From NCBI GenBank assembly GCA_027604005.1, contig JADGJT010000488.1:1-14897 (forward strand): a DNA stretch of 14,897 bases. Reading direction: 5' to 3'. Numbering within the stretch: position 1 is the first letter of the stretch; each line of letters begins with the position of its first letter. Source of the stretch: Dinochytrium kinnereticum. Its lineage: Eukaryota; Chytridiomycota; Chytridiomycetes; Chytridiales; Chytridiaceae. A program made the translations under genes and the position numbers. Positions 1 to 9,055 of the stretch are shown here, in pieces. The notes under the pieces are model-generated. The model worked only from the letters and a program-made list of their open reading frames with translations, made no database searches and was not told the origin of the DNA.

Positions 1-661
1 TGTCTGTTGTTTGCGGATGAAGATGGATGCGAAGCTCGGCGTTGGTCTTAGGATCTTTTTAATCTCCTCTTCCCTTTTCTTTTTTATTGGTTAATTCACC
101 TGCCATTCATTCGAATTACATCATGCTAATACGCTTTTTTGTTGTTTTTTTTTTGTTTTTGTTGTTTTTGTTGTTATTGTATGTCATTATACAGGAGGGT
201 GAAAGATGATGAGTTTATTTTCTCATTTATGTTTTGTTTTTCTACTTTGTTGTTGTGGATGAGAGAGGGGGAACAGGGGTTTGCATGCATTTGCGTTTAT
301 AATTCTTTTTTAGGGTGACAACTGTTTTTTTTTTGTTTTTTTTGTCTTTCATAGTGTCGTGGTGGATGTATATCGGGTTTCAGGCATGGGCTTTCGAGCA
401 CGATCTTTTGTTTGTTGTATTTTTTGGCAGGGAGAGAGTGGGTTGTGAGCTGTGGAGGTTGCGGGTTGGAAACTCCCGTCCTTCATTCCCAGAATGATGG
501 TAATCAGTGGGGGGGAAATTGCGTTGCTCCTCATTTCAAAGGCCCATTTGCCAGAGTTGACGACATTCCCCGCCCAAATCAGACCAAGCGCATGAAACAC
601 TCCAACCACGTTTTGCAGGAGCCGTCTCTGAATGTTTTGTCAAGAGATAGATACCCTTCCT
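1..661. other. T-rich intergenic or 3' flank, no gene supported
   Basis: The stretch is dominated by T and TTG runs, especially around 135-180 and 325-350. Open frames here are short and give low-complexity or unrecognisable translations. The first 51 bases are open in one plus frame and end in TAG, which could be the tail of a gene entering from the left, but there is nothing to recognise. The right part is the downstream flank of the minus-strand F-box gene. Confidence 0.6.
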
Positions 662-2209
662 TTAAAACTGCACCCTCAGAAACTCGAACCGCACTTCACG
701 TGTCCCCTTCTTTTCAAACGTCACCAAACACTCCAGCTGCCTGAACCGAGGGTCACTTGCCAGTTGAACCCATTGGCAACCCCCTGAGATCAGATCAAGC
801 ACGCAGAAGCTCAACCCTTTCTTGAAGAACATGCGTGACCCGTCGTCCGAGATTTGATGGGATGGGTTCTGAAACCAAACCTCTCGTGATGATGGGGAGC
901 CAAAGACTGGATCTGGGACAGGAAGGTCACTGAAGAGTGGGGTGAGAGCGTCGTCGAGTTTCAGGATTGTGAGGAGGGTTTTGGAATCCTTGTAATGAAT
1001 GAGGAGGAGGTGGAACCGGGTCAGGTGAATGTCGACCTCATAATCGAGGGCCATGGATTTGATGATGGATCCGTCGGACATGCGGTGGACGTGGATGGCC
1101 ATTTTAGGAATTGGTTCGGTGTTGGGGTTGGGAGGGTTGTCTTGGTCGTCGTCGTCATCGTCGTCGTGGTGGTTCACTTTGCTTATGACAAGGATTTGCT
1201 CGTTGCATTGAATGGTGGGCCATATGCGGTCATAGATGTAAACAGGGAGTGGTGACCGCCATCGCGTTTTCCATAGAAGGTGTGGAGTGAGGGTTGAGGT
1301 TTCTAGGGTGTAGACAACGAGATCGACTTCAGTTGATGAGAGGGGGTTTGTGAAGAGAATTCGGTTGCCCATCGCAAATGCGTCTAAGCTCGAATTGTGG
1401 GTGTAGATCTCGCCGATTGCTTCCTTGAGGCCTTGAAAAACGGGGGAAAGGTGTTCATCGTTCTCTGCTGACGATGGGGTTGATTTCGATTTGATGCGAA
1501 TCGGTCCCAGCTCTCGATCCAATTTGTAAAGACGATACATGTTATCGGTCGTTGGGTCATACGTATACTCTGCTTTGTCGATAACAACAAGGTAAGGTCT
1601 CGGGGACCTTTTCGGGACGGTGATCTGGTAGACTTGCGGTGCGTCACTTTGTGGGCCGATGGTGGGGACACGCTCTCCAGTGATGAGGGAAAAGGTAAAG
1701 AGTTCCTCTTGTTTTGGAGTTGGCTTTTGGGATCCAGCCAGCGTGATAGATAGCGTCTCAATGAGCTCATCAGTCATCCCAGCTACCCAAACATAAATCA
1801 ACCCCGTCTCCTTGAACCAAGCACATCTGATCCCAGATGGCTTGAACCACACCAGGAAGTCGACAGAGACGATCCGATCCACCGACGGGGTCAAAGACGT
1901 TCTGGGGATGGGAGACTCGCATTGAATGGGATTAGGGATCCGAGTCTGTAGACTCGTTGGAATGATTTCCGTCCACGCTAGAAGCGTTCGGAGAAACTCG
2001 CTGGGGTGTTCGAGTTCCAGGAGGCTTGGTTCAAAGCCGAGACGGAGATGGGATTCACGGGAGAGGGCTGGGCGCCATAGTGAATGGGTGTGGGTGAGGA
2101 GCGCTCGGAGGTGCCGGCAGACGGATTGAAGTTTGACGATCGTTCTTGCGTCGCAGTGGGGGAGGATGGCTTCCAGCACGAGATGAGACATTGTTGTTGG
2201 TACTGGCAT
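662..2209 (-). CDS. F-box protein, 515 aa
   Basis: F-box proteins recruit substrates to SCF (Skp1-Cullin-F-box) ubiquitin ligases. The amino end, residues 1-45, fits an F-box: MPVPTTMSHLVLEAILPHC, then a stretch ending VCRHLRALL and a conserved-type LW. The remaining roughly 470 residues are an unrecognised, beta-rich-looking substrate region. No leucine-rich, WD or kelch repeat is clear. A run of seven aspartates lies at residues 349-355. The frame has no intron and ends in TAA at 664-662. It stays open upstream to an ATG at 2407, but I chose the ATG at 2209. It lies just before the F-box, the upstream translation looks non-coding, and the neighbouring hydrolase gene probably ends near 2387. 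Substrate and pathway cannot be told. The F-box call rests on pattern, not alignment. Confidence 0.75.
   Translation of the reverse strand: MPVPTTMSHLVLEAILPHCDARTIVKLQSVCRHLRALLTHTHSLWRPALSRESHLRLGFEPSLLELEHPSEFLRTLLAWTEIIPTSLQTRIPNPIQCESPIPRTSLTPSVDRIVSVDFLVWFKPSGIRCAWFKETGLIYVWVAGMTDELIETLSITLAGSQKPTPKQEELFTFSLITGERVPTIGPQSDAPQVYQITVPKRSPRPYLVVIDKAEYTYDPTTDNMYRLYKLDRELGPIRIKSKSTPSSAENDEHLSPVFQGLKEAIGEIYTHNSSLDAFAMGNRILFTNPLSSTEVDLVVYTLETSTLTPHLLWKTRWRSPLPVYIYDRIWPTIQCNEQILVISKVNHHDDDDDDDQDNPPNPNTEPIPKMAIHVHRMSDGSIIKSMALDYEVDIHLTRFHLLLIHYKDSKTLLTILKLDDALTPLFSDLPVPDPVFGSPSSREVWFQNPSHQISDDGSRMFFKKGLSFCVLDLISGGCQWVQLASDPRFRQLECLVTFEKKGTREVRFEFLRVQF
1145..1165 (-). repeat. GAC/GAT trinucleotide run coding Asp7
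   Basis: Seven consecutive aspartate codons (six GAC and one GAT) lie inside the F-box gene, flanked by two His codons on the amino side and Gln-Asp on the carboxyl side. This is an in-frame microsatellite and can vary in length without frameshift. Confidence 0.9.
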
Positions 2210-2386
2210 TTCGAAAGTTTTTGGTGACGGACATTTGTTGGTTGGAGGGCTTGGTTCATTTTTGTCAAGCAGCCGTTTTCTCTGTGCTGCTAGCGCGCTT
2301 GTTGTTAAAACACTAATGCATGCATCCGGACTATCGCCTATGAACTGCAGTGTGAAATGGGCAAAGCAACTGTGGACGCAGCATAT

Positions 2387-2392
2387 TTTATT
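2387..2392 (-). terminator. Candidate polyadenylation signal AATAAA for the hydrolase gene
   Basis: AATAAA is read on the minus strand about 275 nt past the stop codon of the secreted hydrolase. It lies upstream of the chosen F-box start, so it separates the two tandem minus-strand genes. The assignment is inferred from position only. Confidence 0.35.
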
Positions 2393-2666
2393 CAAAAACC
2401 ACGCCATGTATCTAAAAAGCAAGAAACCAAAAGCATTTCAAATCTCTAGAAAGAAGAACAAAAGAGCTTATAGCTTCCTGTCTGTCTGTGCAGAGGGGAT
2501 CGTCACATCTAACCAAACCCTCAAAGAAAATAAAGAAGGAACATTCAGACAAAGGAGGGATGAGAGTACATGAGGTATAAGAAATCAAGTTGAGCGAGCG
2601 GGAGAAAAAAAACACGCGACAACAACCAAGAAAGAAAGACAAAGGCTGGGCCAACTGATCATCAGT

Positions 2667-3664
2667 TTACTTGCTCTTCATGGTGTAGGCAAAGGTGCCG
2701 GTGGTGGAACCAGTGTGGGTGGCCGCAAAGGTGGAGGGGTTGGAAGTGAACGCAGCAACCTTGGCAGCGAGGTCGGCCTGGAATCCAGCGACCTTACCGG
2801 AGCAAACGAGGTTACCGATGAAACCAGAGGAGGTGACAGAGTTGTGGCGGATGGCGGCGTTGGTGTACTGGTAGAGGTGGGTTCCAGCGGTGCCGGTGGC
2901 CTGGTTGAAGAAGTACTGTAGAGATGGTCAGTAAAAAGACCTGAAAGTCAACACGAAGGAATAATCACCTCGCCGTTGTTGGTGGCCGAGATCTGACCGG
3001 TGCAACCAGAGTTCTTGGGGTGAAGGATCAAGTGGGGGTAAGGCAGGTTGTAGGCAGCGACAGCGGGGTTTCCGTTGACGGGGTCCCAGCTGATCATTCC
3101 ACCATAGATGGTGGAGTTGTTAAGAGCGTATCCGACCGAGGCCCAACCACCAGCAGAGTGGCCGCCAAGGTAGGTGGACTCAGCAGTAGGGGCGTAGGTG
3201 ACGTTGTACTTGGTGGCCCAGGTGGGTGCGGCGAGGGCAAGCGCCTTGAGAGTGGAGTCAATAGCAAGAGGGTAGTCGTTGTAGGACTTGAAGGTGCTTC
3301 CAGGGGAGAAATCCAGGATGATGCTGACAACACCAGACTGGGCGAGAGCGGTTCCGCTGAAAAAGATGGTTAAACTCGTGTCGAAATGACGCGAAAACGT
3401 GCTGAGAGGAGGATGGCATTAAGAACGGGAAACTCACTAGGTCACGTAGTCGGTGGCGGCGAAGGTGGTGCCAACGGCAAAGATGTGGGCGCTGGTGGGC
3501 CTGGCTCCTGGAAGGAGGTACACCTGAGCGGCACCCTTGGCGAGGCCGGTCAAGGCAAAGGTAGCAGGGACCGCGGCGGCGGCGGAGACGCTCTCCTGAG
3601 CGGCAGGGAGAGCCGAGACGGAGGCGATGGTAGCAACAAAAGCAAGGATGGTGTTGAAGAGCAT
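2667..3664 (-). CDS. Secreted alpha/beta-hydrolase, chlorophyllase/cutinase-like, 287 aa
   Basis: Spliced minus-strand CDS with exons 3664-3438, 3356-2969 and 2915-2667. Introns are 3437-3357 (81 nt, GTGAGT...CAG) and 2968-2916 (53 nt, GTGATT...CAG). Residues 1-19 form a signal peptide (MLFNTILAFVATIASVSA), so the enzyme should be secreted. The nucleophile elbow is GGHSAGG with Ser143. An acid follows in ISWDPVNG (Asp167), resembling the LDPVDG element of chlorophyllases. A candidate catalytic His is His229 (IRHNS), with His218 as the alternative. Cys194 and Cys243 may pair. The family cleaves carboxylic esters, but the substrate here is unknown. The usual HG oxyanion motif before the first helix is not evident; that place reads FAVGTTFAATDYV. 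Codons end overwhelmingly in C, unlike the neighbours, which suggests high expression. A TATA box lies about 125 nt upstream. It could equally be called a generic esterase or lipase. Confidence 0.9.
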
Positions 3665-3786
3665 GGCTTAGACTTGAGAGAATGTAAAGAGTTGGTATGA
3701 GGTTTGAGAGGATGTGAAGGATGTGCGGATCTCCTGCTTGTTGGTATGGATGGGGATGAGGTTGAAAAGGGTGAGGACGCGCTGGC

Positions 3787-3794
3787 TATTTATA
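3787..3794 (-). promoter_or_regulatory. TATA box of the secreted hydrolase gene
   Basis: TATAAATA on the minus strand lies 123 nt upstream of the hydrolase ATG. A consensus TATA box agrees with the strong codon bias of that gene, both being typical of highly expressed genes. Confidence 0.6.
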
Positions 3795-3891
3795 TTGAAC
3801 GAGAGGCATAGAGACAAAAAAAAAATCATGGACATAATCAAAACAAAGAATGCATTTGCAATGGTTGTTGTTGTTTACAGACTGTTTTCTG

Positions 3892-3985
3892 CGGTCGGAT
3901 TCAGAGAGCCCTTGGGGTAAAGGGTCTTAAGGTCGCCCCGCTGTTCTTCTCTTTCTTGGCCATCCGGTCGGATTCAAAAGCCCCT
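3892..3985 (+). repeat. Imperfect direct repeat pair of about 20 bp
   Basis: CGGTCGGATTCA is repeated exactly at 3892 and 3965, and similar AGCCC sequence follows in each copy. The spacing is 73 bp. The pair lies upstream of the hydrolase TATA box, so it could be a pair of regulator sites or a chance or decayed duplication. Confidence 0.5.
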
Positions 3986-4516
3986 AAGGCTCTGTGTGGA
4001 AGGAGGAAGGAGGTGGGGAAGGTTCTGCTGCTGAATGCTGCTGAATCCTGATGCTGTACGAATTAAAGGCAGGAGAGAAACGGAGAGATAAACAATAGAC
4101 ATTGGTGGGTCCCTGTCCCCCAAGCGCAGCAGCTGCTGCCTTGACCGGCAACAACAAGCAAGCGGAGAGAAAGCTCAAGCTGCATGAATGAAATGTCTTC
4201 AGGATGGATCTGCGGGGGAGGCAGGTCATCACTTCAATGCCCCCCATACTGTGCGCGTTGTGATGCTCAGAAAGGAAAGGTACAGCAGAATAGGGAGGCC
4301 AAGCAAGCAAACTTTGATGATTGAACCACCAAATTTTATCCTGAGACAAACTTAGTGTTGGGAGTACCGGCGGTCTTTGCACACAAACAGAATCCAGACG
4401 AGATTTTTCGTGTCACACACCAGTCCTTATGATCATGAGGGTGGGGTCCAGTCCGCTGGGTTGACTACATAAAAGGAAAGAGTGCTCTGGATCTACGCTT
4501 CAGGAATTGCTGTGCT

Positions 4517-4911
4517 GGTCCTGCCGAAGATCCTTTCGGTTTCTGGGAAATAAAGCAAAGAAAAGAACTTGCTGTTCCGGCTGCCAGATGGATGCTGTTT
4601 TCTTATGCGGGGCTCTTAGCGGGTTCACGTCCCCACGGTGTCAGACCCAAGACCCCCAGACCAACCAACCAGGAGGCTCTCTGAGACATCGGATTCCCTC
4701 GAGTCCAACCGAAACCACCTCATCTTTTTCCATGTGCAAAAAGCTCTCATGAAGATAACGACACACAAGCAAAGCGTGGTGAAAGAACGAAAGCCAAAAA
4801 CGCCAGTGGTGTTAGACTTTTCTAAGATGCAATGCCTATTTGATTCCCCTTGCCACTATCGTTGAAGGCCTGCAACGCTGTTGAAGGTCCTGCCGAGATC
4901 CTGCCGAAGAT
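4517..4911 (+). repeat. Three copies of TCCTGCCGA(A)GAT
   Basis: GGTCCTGCCGAAGATCC occurs at 4517-4533, and two near copies sit head to tail at 4886-4911. GTTGAAGGYCTGC-like sequence is also doubled just before the second site. No terminal inverted repeats or coding sequence accompany them. Confidence 0.45.
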
Positions 4912-5618
4912 TGTGTGGGATGAGCCCCGCACGCCCAAATAAGTTCGCATCATGAACCATGCAGTGAACTCAGAAATGATGGGTCCTCCCTCAGTCTCAA
5001 CCCAAAGAGTCGACAATGGATTCCATTAAAGTTTAACCTTGATGTATCTTACCCAGTCGCCTTCCGTGTGTTGACACATGAGTGCGATTGTGGACAGTGC
5101 TAAGGCGCCCCAGAGCATCGTTGGTAAAATGGAAAACAAAGTCAAAATCAGGGGAGTTTTCGAGTCCTTCGCACCAAAACGCAAGAGCACTTAGCAAACC
5201 TCAGCCATAGTCTTCCTCATTTCATTCCCAGTATGTGCCAGGCAGTTCAATCTCTCTTACTGGTTACACCTCATGATAGACACTCAGTTATTGCTCACCG
5301 CTCACCCGACGCGCCCATTGCCGTTGCGCAGTGGTTGTTGAGGCTCCTTGGATGATGCATTGAGGGAATAGCGATGGTTATGGAGTGCCCATTCAAGAAC
5401 GAGTGTTGAAGGCTTGTCAGATACAACCACCAATCATTGACTTGGGTCACGGGAGCGCTGGCCCTACCAGTGAAAGATATTTGATTGAGGTAACCTCAGC
5501 GCCGACTCGACCGAGACCATCGAAAAGTCCTTGACCTCCTGTGTTCCTTCCATTGGCCTTTCTTGACTGGCGGCATCAATCAAATCCCTCTACATGCGCA
5601 CGATTATAAGTTGTATTC

Positions 5619-5627
5619 TATTTATAT
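5619..5627 (+). promoter_or_regulatory. Possible TATA-like element of the mannosidase gene
   Basis: TATTTATAT lies 104 nt before the mannosidase ATG in an AT-rich stretch. It is weak and supported only by position. Confidence 0.25.
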
Positions 5628-5730
5628 CCCAGTAATTGCGTACACTCTGTGCACACGATTAGCACATTTGGCCAAATAGAGGACATCACCACTTCCATCG
5701 CCAGCAACTATTACCGTAGTATAGGAAATC

Positions 5731-8096
5731 ATGAAGCTGCTGCAGAGGCATACCCTCCTGCGGGTCGTGCTCCTGCTGGCAATCTTAGTCGTCTCCTTCA
5801 ATGTTTTGTACATGCTACGTATCCAGCTGCGTAGTCCAGCACCTTTGCCAACAAGCCCACCCTCCGATCGGGTGAACGATGCAGCAAGGAACATTGATGC
5901 TGTTGTGGGGGGCCATGGTAAGGCAGATAAGGAGAAGCAGGAAGCAGTTCGGGATGTAAGGAGCAACCGCCGTTTTCCTGATGGGTTACTGAAACTGGGT
6001 CGCTTCACCTTTCTTGCATTATTCAAATAGATGATGCGTCACGCTTGGAATGGGTATAAGGTCGGGTCATCAACGATACACTTAGATCTCACATCGTCTT
6101 CTAGAAATACGCATGGGGCAGCGATGACCTTCTCCCAATCTCAAAACGTCCTTTTAACTGGGCCGAAGAAGATCGTGACCCAGGCGAAAAAAAGCCCGTT
6201 CTCTATACACCCGTTGATGCAATGTCGACACTCTGGATTATGGGTTTGAAAGAGGAGTATCAGGAGGCAAAGAAACTTGTGCTTTCAACGTTAGATTTCT
6301 CAAACTACAATCGCAAGATAAATCTCTTCGAGACCACCATACGGTTCATTGGGGGGCTGCTGTCGGCTTATGAATTCGATGGGGACAAAGAACTGTTGAG
6401 GCTGGCGGAAGATCTGGCGAATCGAAGCCTGATAGCCTTTGAGACTGGCAATGGGATACCGTTGAATAACTTTAATCCTAAGACGTTAGTATGGGCATAT
6501 TGAGCCCCCGTTGATTTGAGTTTGCCCTTCCTTCACCTTTTTTTCGATTTCAAATCTGTGCTTTGGTTTTATAAGTAACCGATGCTTGTGTTTTGGTAGC
6601 GGTGAGCTGTCTGCAGATCATGGCGGTAAAGACAGTGTGATCTTGTCACAGGCCGGTACACTTCAACTCGAGTTCCAATATCTATCAGATATTACTGGGA
6701 ACCCAATCTATGCGGATAAGGTGACTTTTGTATTCGCATCCCCTCCTCAAATGATTCTAATCCCATTGGTAAAAAAAAGGCGCTTTGGATCTACGAAAAG
6801 ATCCATTCTTTTGATTTTCCTATTAAAGGACTTTATCCGACCATGCTTTCTGCAAATTCTGATAGGTTTTGGAGCAGTTAAGATTTTCTGATTTCCGGTT
6901 TTTTATGTTTGTTTCTTAAATGTTATTATCTCTGCAGATGATGTAACCCTCGGTGGTCTCGGGGACTCTTACTACGAATACCTCTTAAAAGTTTGGCTTG
7001 CGACGGGTGATAAGCGGTATCAGAGATACTACGAAACTTCAGCTAAGGTTGTTTTTCATTACGATGTTGATCCTTCTTGCATATCCACTATAAATTTTTT
7101 TACTATTATATCTTATGACTTTATTCTGGATGATGTTATATAACCAACCTCCTCTACCGTTTCTCTTCTTACTTAGTTACTCATCAAACATGCTGTAACC
7201 CACGATGGCGCCAAAGCTTACTGCCCAATGACGAACATCATTTCAAGCGAGACCGTCCATCGTGACACCTCTTTCGAGCATCTCGTAAGTCCCCTGTCTT
7301 CATAAATATATTTTCCCATCTCTAATATGCGCTCAGTCGTGTTTTGCTGGCGGGATGTTTGGGCTTGGAGCCGTCGCCTCTGGGGAGTATGAAGATAATC
7401 AGAAAGATGTGTATCAGACGGGTAGGGATGTTACGGATACTTGCTGGATGTCTTATGAGGCCACGAAGACTGGGTTGGGGCCAGAGAGGGTGAGAGGTAG
7501 TGATTTGAAACCTGTTTCGTCCGTTTATCATCAACGGTGAGTTGGTTGTTGAATTTTTTTTTGATTTTTTTTTTTCTTCGGTCTTCCTGATCTAAACACT
7601 TATTAATCTTCAACCTCCTTTAGGCCCGAGGTTATTGAATCACAGTTTTATTTTTGGAGGCTTACACATGAACCGATATTCCGAGAGCGCGGTTGGGCGA
7701 TGGTCCAGGTTCGCCTTCGAAAAATAATGCCGACTCCTCACCCTATTTTTTTCATAGTCCCTCGAAAAATTCTGCAAGAGCGAGTCTGGTGGTTACTTTG
7801 GCTTGACAAACGTCGACCAAGTTAACCTAGACGGTACTTCGCCTCCACTTGACCGGCAAGAGAGCTACTTTTTAGCAGAAACACTGAAATACCTCTATCT
7901 GTAAGCATCGTCACTCCATCTTTCGGTAATCTTACTCTCAAATTTGTTTTCTTGGATACGCAGCTTGTTCTCCGACGACAATACCATTCCCCTGAGCCAG
8001 TACGTGTTTAACACGGAGGCACATCCCATATCTGTTCGTGGATATGGAAGGAGGTCAGATCCCTCAAAGTGGGTGCCCCTGCCAAAATACAAATGA
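5731..8096 (+). CDS. Class I alpha-1,2-mannosidase (GH47), 543 aa, 11 exons
   Basis: Trims alpha-1,2-linked mannose from N-glycans in the ER or Golgi. Exons: 5731-5955, 6031-6060, 6105-6484, 6600-6720, 6780-6876, 6938-7047, 7177-7284, 7337-7536, 7624-7708, 7758-7900 and 7964-8096. All ten introns are GT-AG (44-129 nt) and the frame closes exactly. Residues about 9-28 are a signal-anchor helix after a short basic tail, giving type II topology. Family landmarks are MMRHAWNGYKKYAWG (76-90); NLFETTIRFIGGLL with Glu161, the probable general acid; GLGDSYYEYLLK with Asp294; Cys359 and Cys393 of the conserved disulfide; RPEVIES (424-430); and FNTEAHP with Thr517, the calcium ligand. The length suits a membrane-anchored processing enzyme. 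An oddity is VDAMSTLW, where the family normally has VDxxDT, so Ser126 replaces Asp. The preceding loop (YTPVDA) is of the less common type. The fit to the family is otherwise complete. Confidence 0.96.
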
Positions 8097-9055
8097 TTGA
8101 TGAGGCATCAAAATGAAACCATGTGCCGAGACTATAGTTCTTTGGGTTTTTACATCGTAAACTTTTTCGTTAATCGGAAAGTCATTCTATCGGGGATGAA
8201 GGAATTGCTGATGAAAGATTGGCCAGGAGATGATGTGATGAGTGTGTGGTTCGAAGATCATTTCTGTGAATGTTATGATAGAACAACCCCTCTTCTTGCA
8301 TTCCCATTGTGCAGTGAGACATTTAAAAAATAGGGTTGACCTCCTTTGCTCCACACAAACCAGGAGTCCAGGATTGCTCCCGATATTTGCTTTCTCTACG
8401 AATGTTTACAGTATTGCTTAGAAGCGAAACAAGGGTAGGGAGACTTCAAAAAGTGGTAGTTATTGTTAGGTGTAAAGTTGTAGACCAATTCAACTGAAAT
8501 GAAGCTTCAACGGACATTTCTTATCAGACCCATCCACTTTCTTTTTTCATGTACATAGTTAATAAAAAACTTGAGAAGAAAATACACGATAGGTTTCAAA
8601 ATCTCATTTGCCGATCAGCTCTGCCATCATGCATCCAACTATATTACAGATGAACCAATAAGACAATCTCAAAGTTTACTTGTAGTGACGATCAGATCAT
8701 GGACGAGGTACCCGTCTATACCCAGTCTTTACCGTCTATTTCAAACGAGATGTTGTTGTGCGTTGGACATGTCACAAAAATGTTGGTGCCTCCACATTCC
8801 AATTGTGCTGGGCACGGTCATATATGCGAGATGGGGAAGGAATGTGCCGTGGCCTCATCGACTGATCGGACTGATCATTTCCTTTGGACGAGACGTGGAC
8901 GGGTATCAACGTTGCTGCTGTGGCTACTGCACATGGATGCTCCAGTCCTTTGCCATCGGCGAAGAGTCGGTGGTTCTTCCCCGAGAACGTCGAGCCGTAA
9001 TTTGAAAAGGACCTCATCGAATAAACTCTCTTGCAGAGGTTTTAAAACCCAGGAG
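8097..9055. other. Mannosidase 3' region and unexplained sequence before the receptor gene
   Basis: The first part is the downstream flank of the mannosidase. From about 8571 to 9017 both strands stay open: a plus frame at 8571-9005, a minus ATG frame from 9017 to 8772 (81 codons), and the plus ATG frame at 8699 that runs into the receptor exon. None gives a protein I recognise. I tried to read a structured RNA here and could not support one. Confidence 0.5.
8561..8566 (+). terminator. Candidate polyadenylation signal AATAAA for the mannosidase
   Basis: AATAAA sits 465 nt past the mannosidase stop and follows TGTA-containing sequence. It is a plausible 3' processing signal; the distance is long but acceptable. 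Confidence 0.4.

Larger units (their letters stand above)
3800..5600. other. Long intergenic region, no convincing gene
   Basis: The region separates the divergent hydrolase (-) and mannosidase (+) genes, so it probably holds both upstream regions. Frames of up to 132 codons occur (for example minus 4382-3984) but give no recognisable protein and show no codon bias. Short repeats are present and listed separately. A possible small spliced minus-strand gene around 5560-5020 is described in the findings; evidence for it is weak. Confidence 0.5.

Noticed and set aside
135..185. T-rich tract as a mobile-element tail
   Set aside because: No target-site duplication, coding sequence or inverted repeat accompanies it; simple T/TTG low complexity explains it.
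2210..2407. In-frame amino-terminal extension of the F-box protein from ATG 2407
   Set aside because: The extension does not look like protein, precedes a good ATG at the F-box, and overlaps the likely 3' end of the neighbouring hydrolase transcript.
3020..3700. Long plus-strand frames opposite the hydrolase
   Set aside because: They are shadows of a strongly C-biased coding strand; their translation is repetitive Gly/Val/Arg.
3984..4382. 132-codon minus frame in the long intergenic region
   Set aside because: No ATG near its start, no recognisable domain, no codon bias and no promoter context. Most likely chance.
4507..4865. Plus frames with several cysteines (for example CWSCRRSF, CCSGCQ)
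   Set aside because: The cysteines do not form a known zinc motif, the frames overlap each other, and they include the repeat units.
8097..8333. 78-codon ATG frame right after the mannosidase stop
   Set aside because: It lies in the mannosidase 3' flank and its translation is unrecognisable. It overlaps the expected untranslated region.
8700..9050. Structured RNA (snRNA, SRP RNA or tRNA) in the region before the receptor
   Set aside because: I looked for snRNA 5' boxes, a U-rich Sm site, tRNA B-box and SRP motifs and found none convincing.
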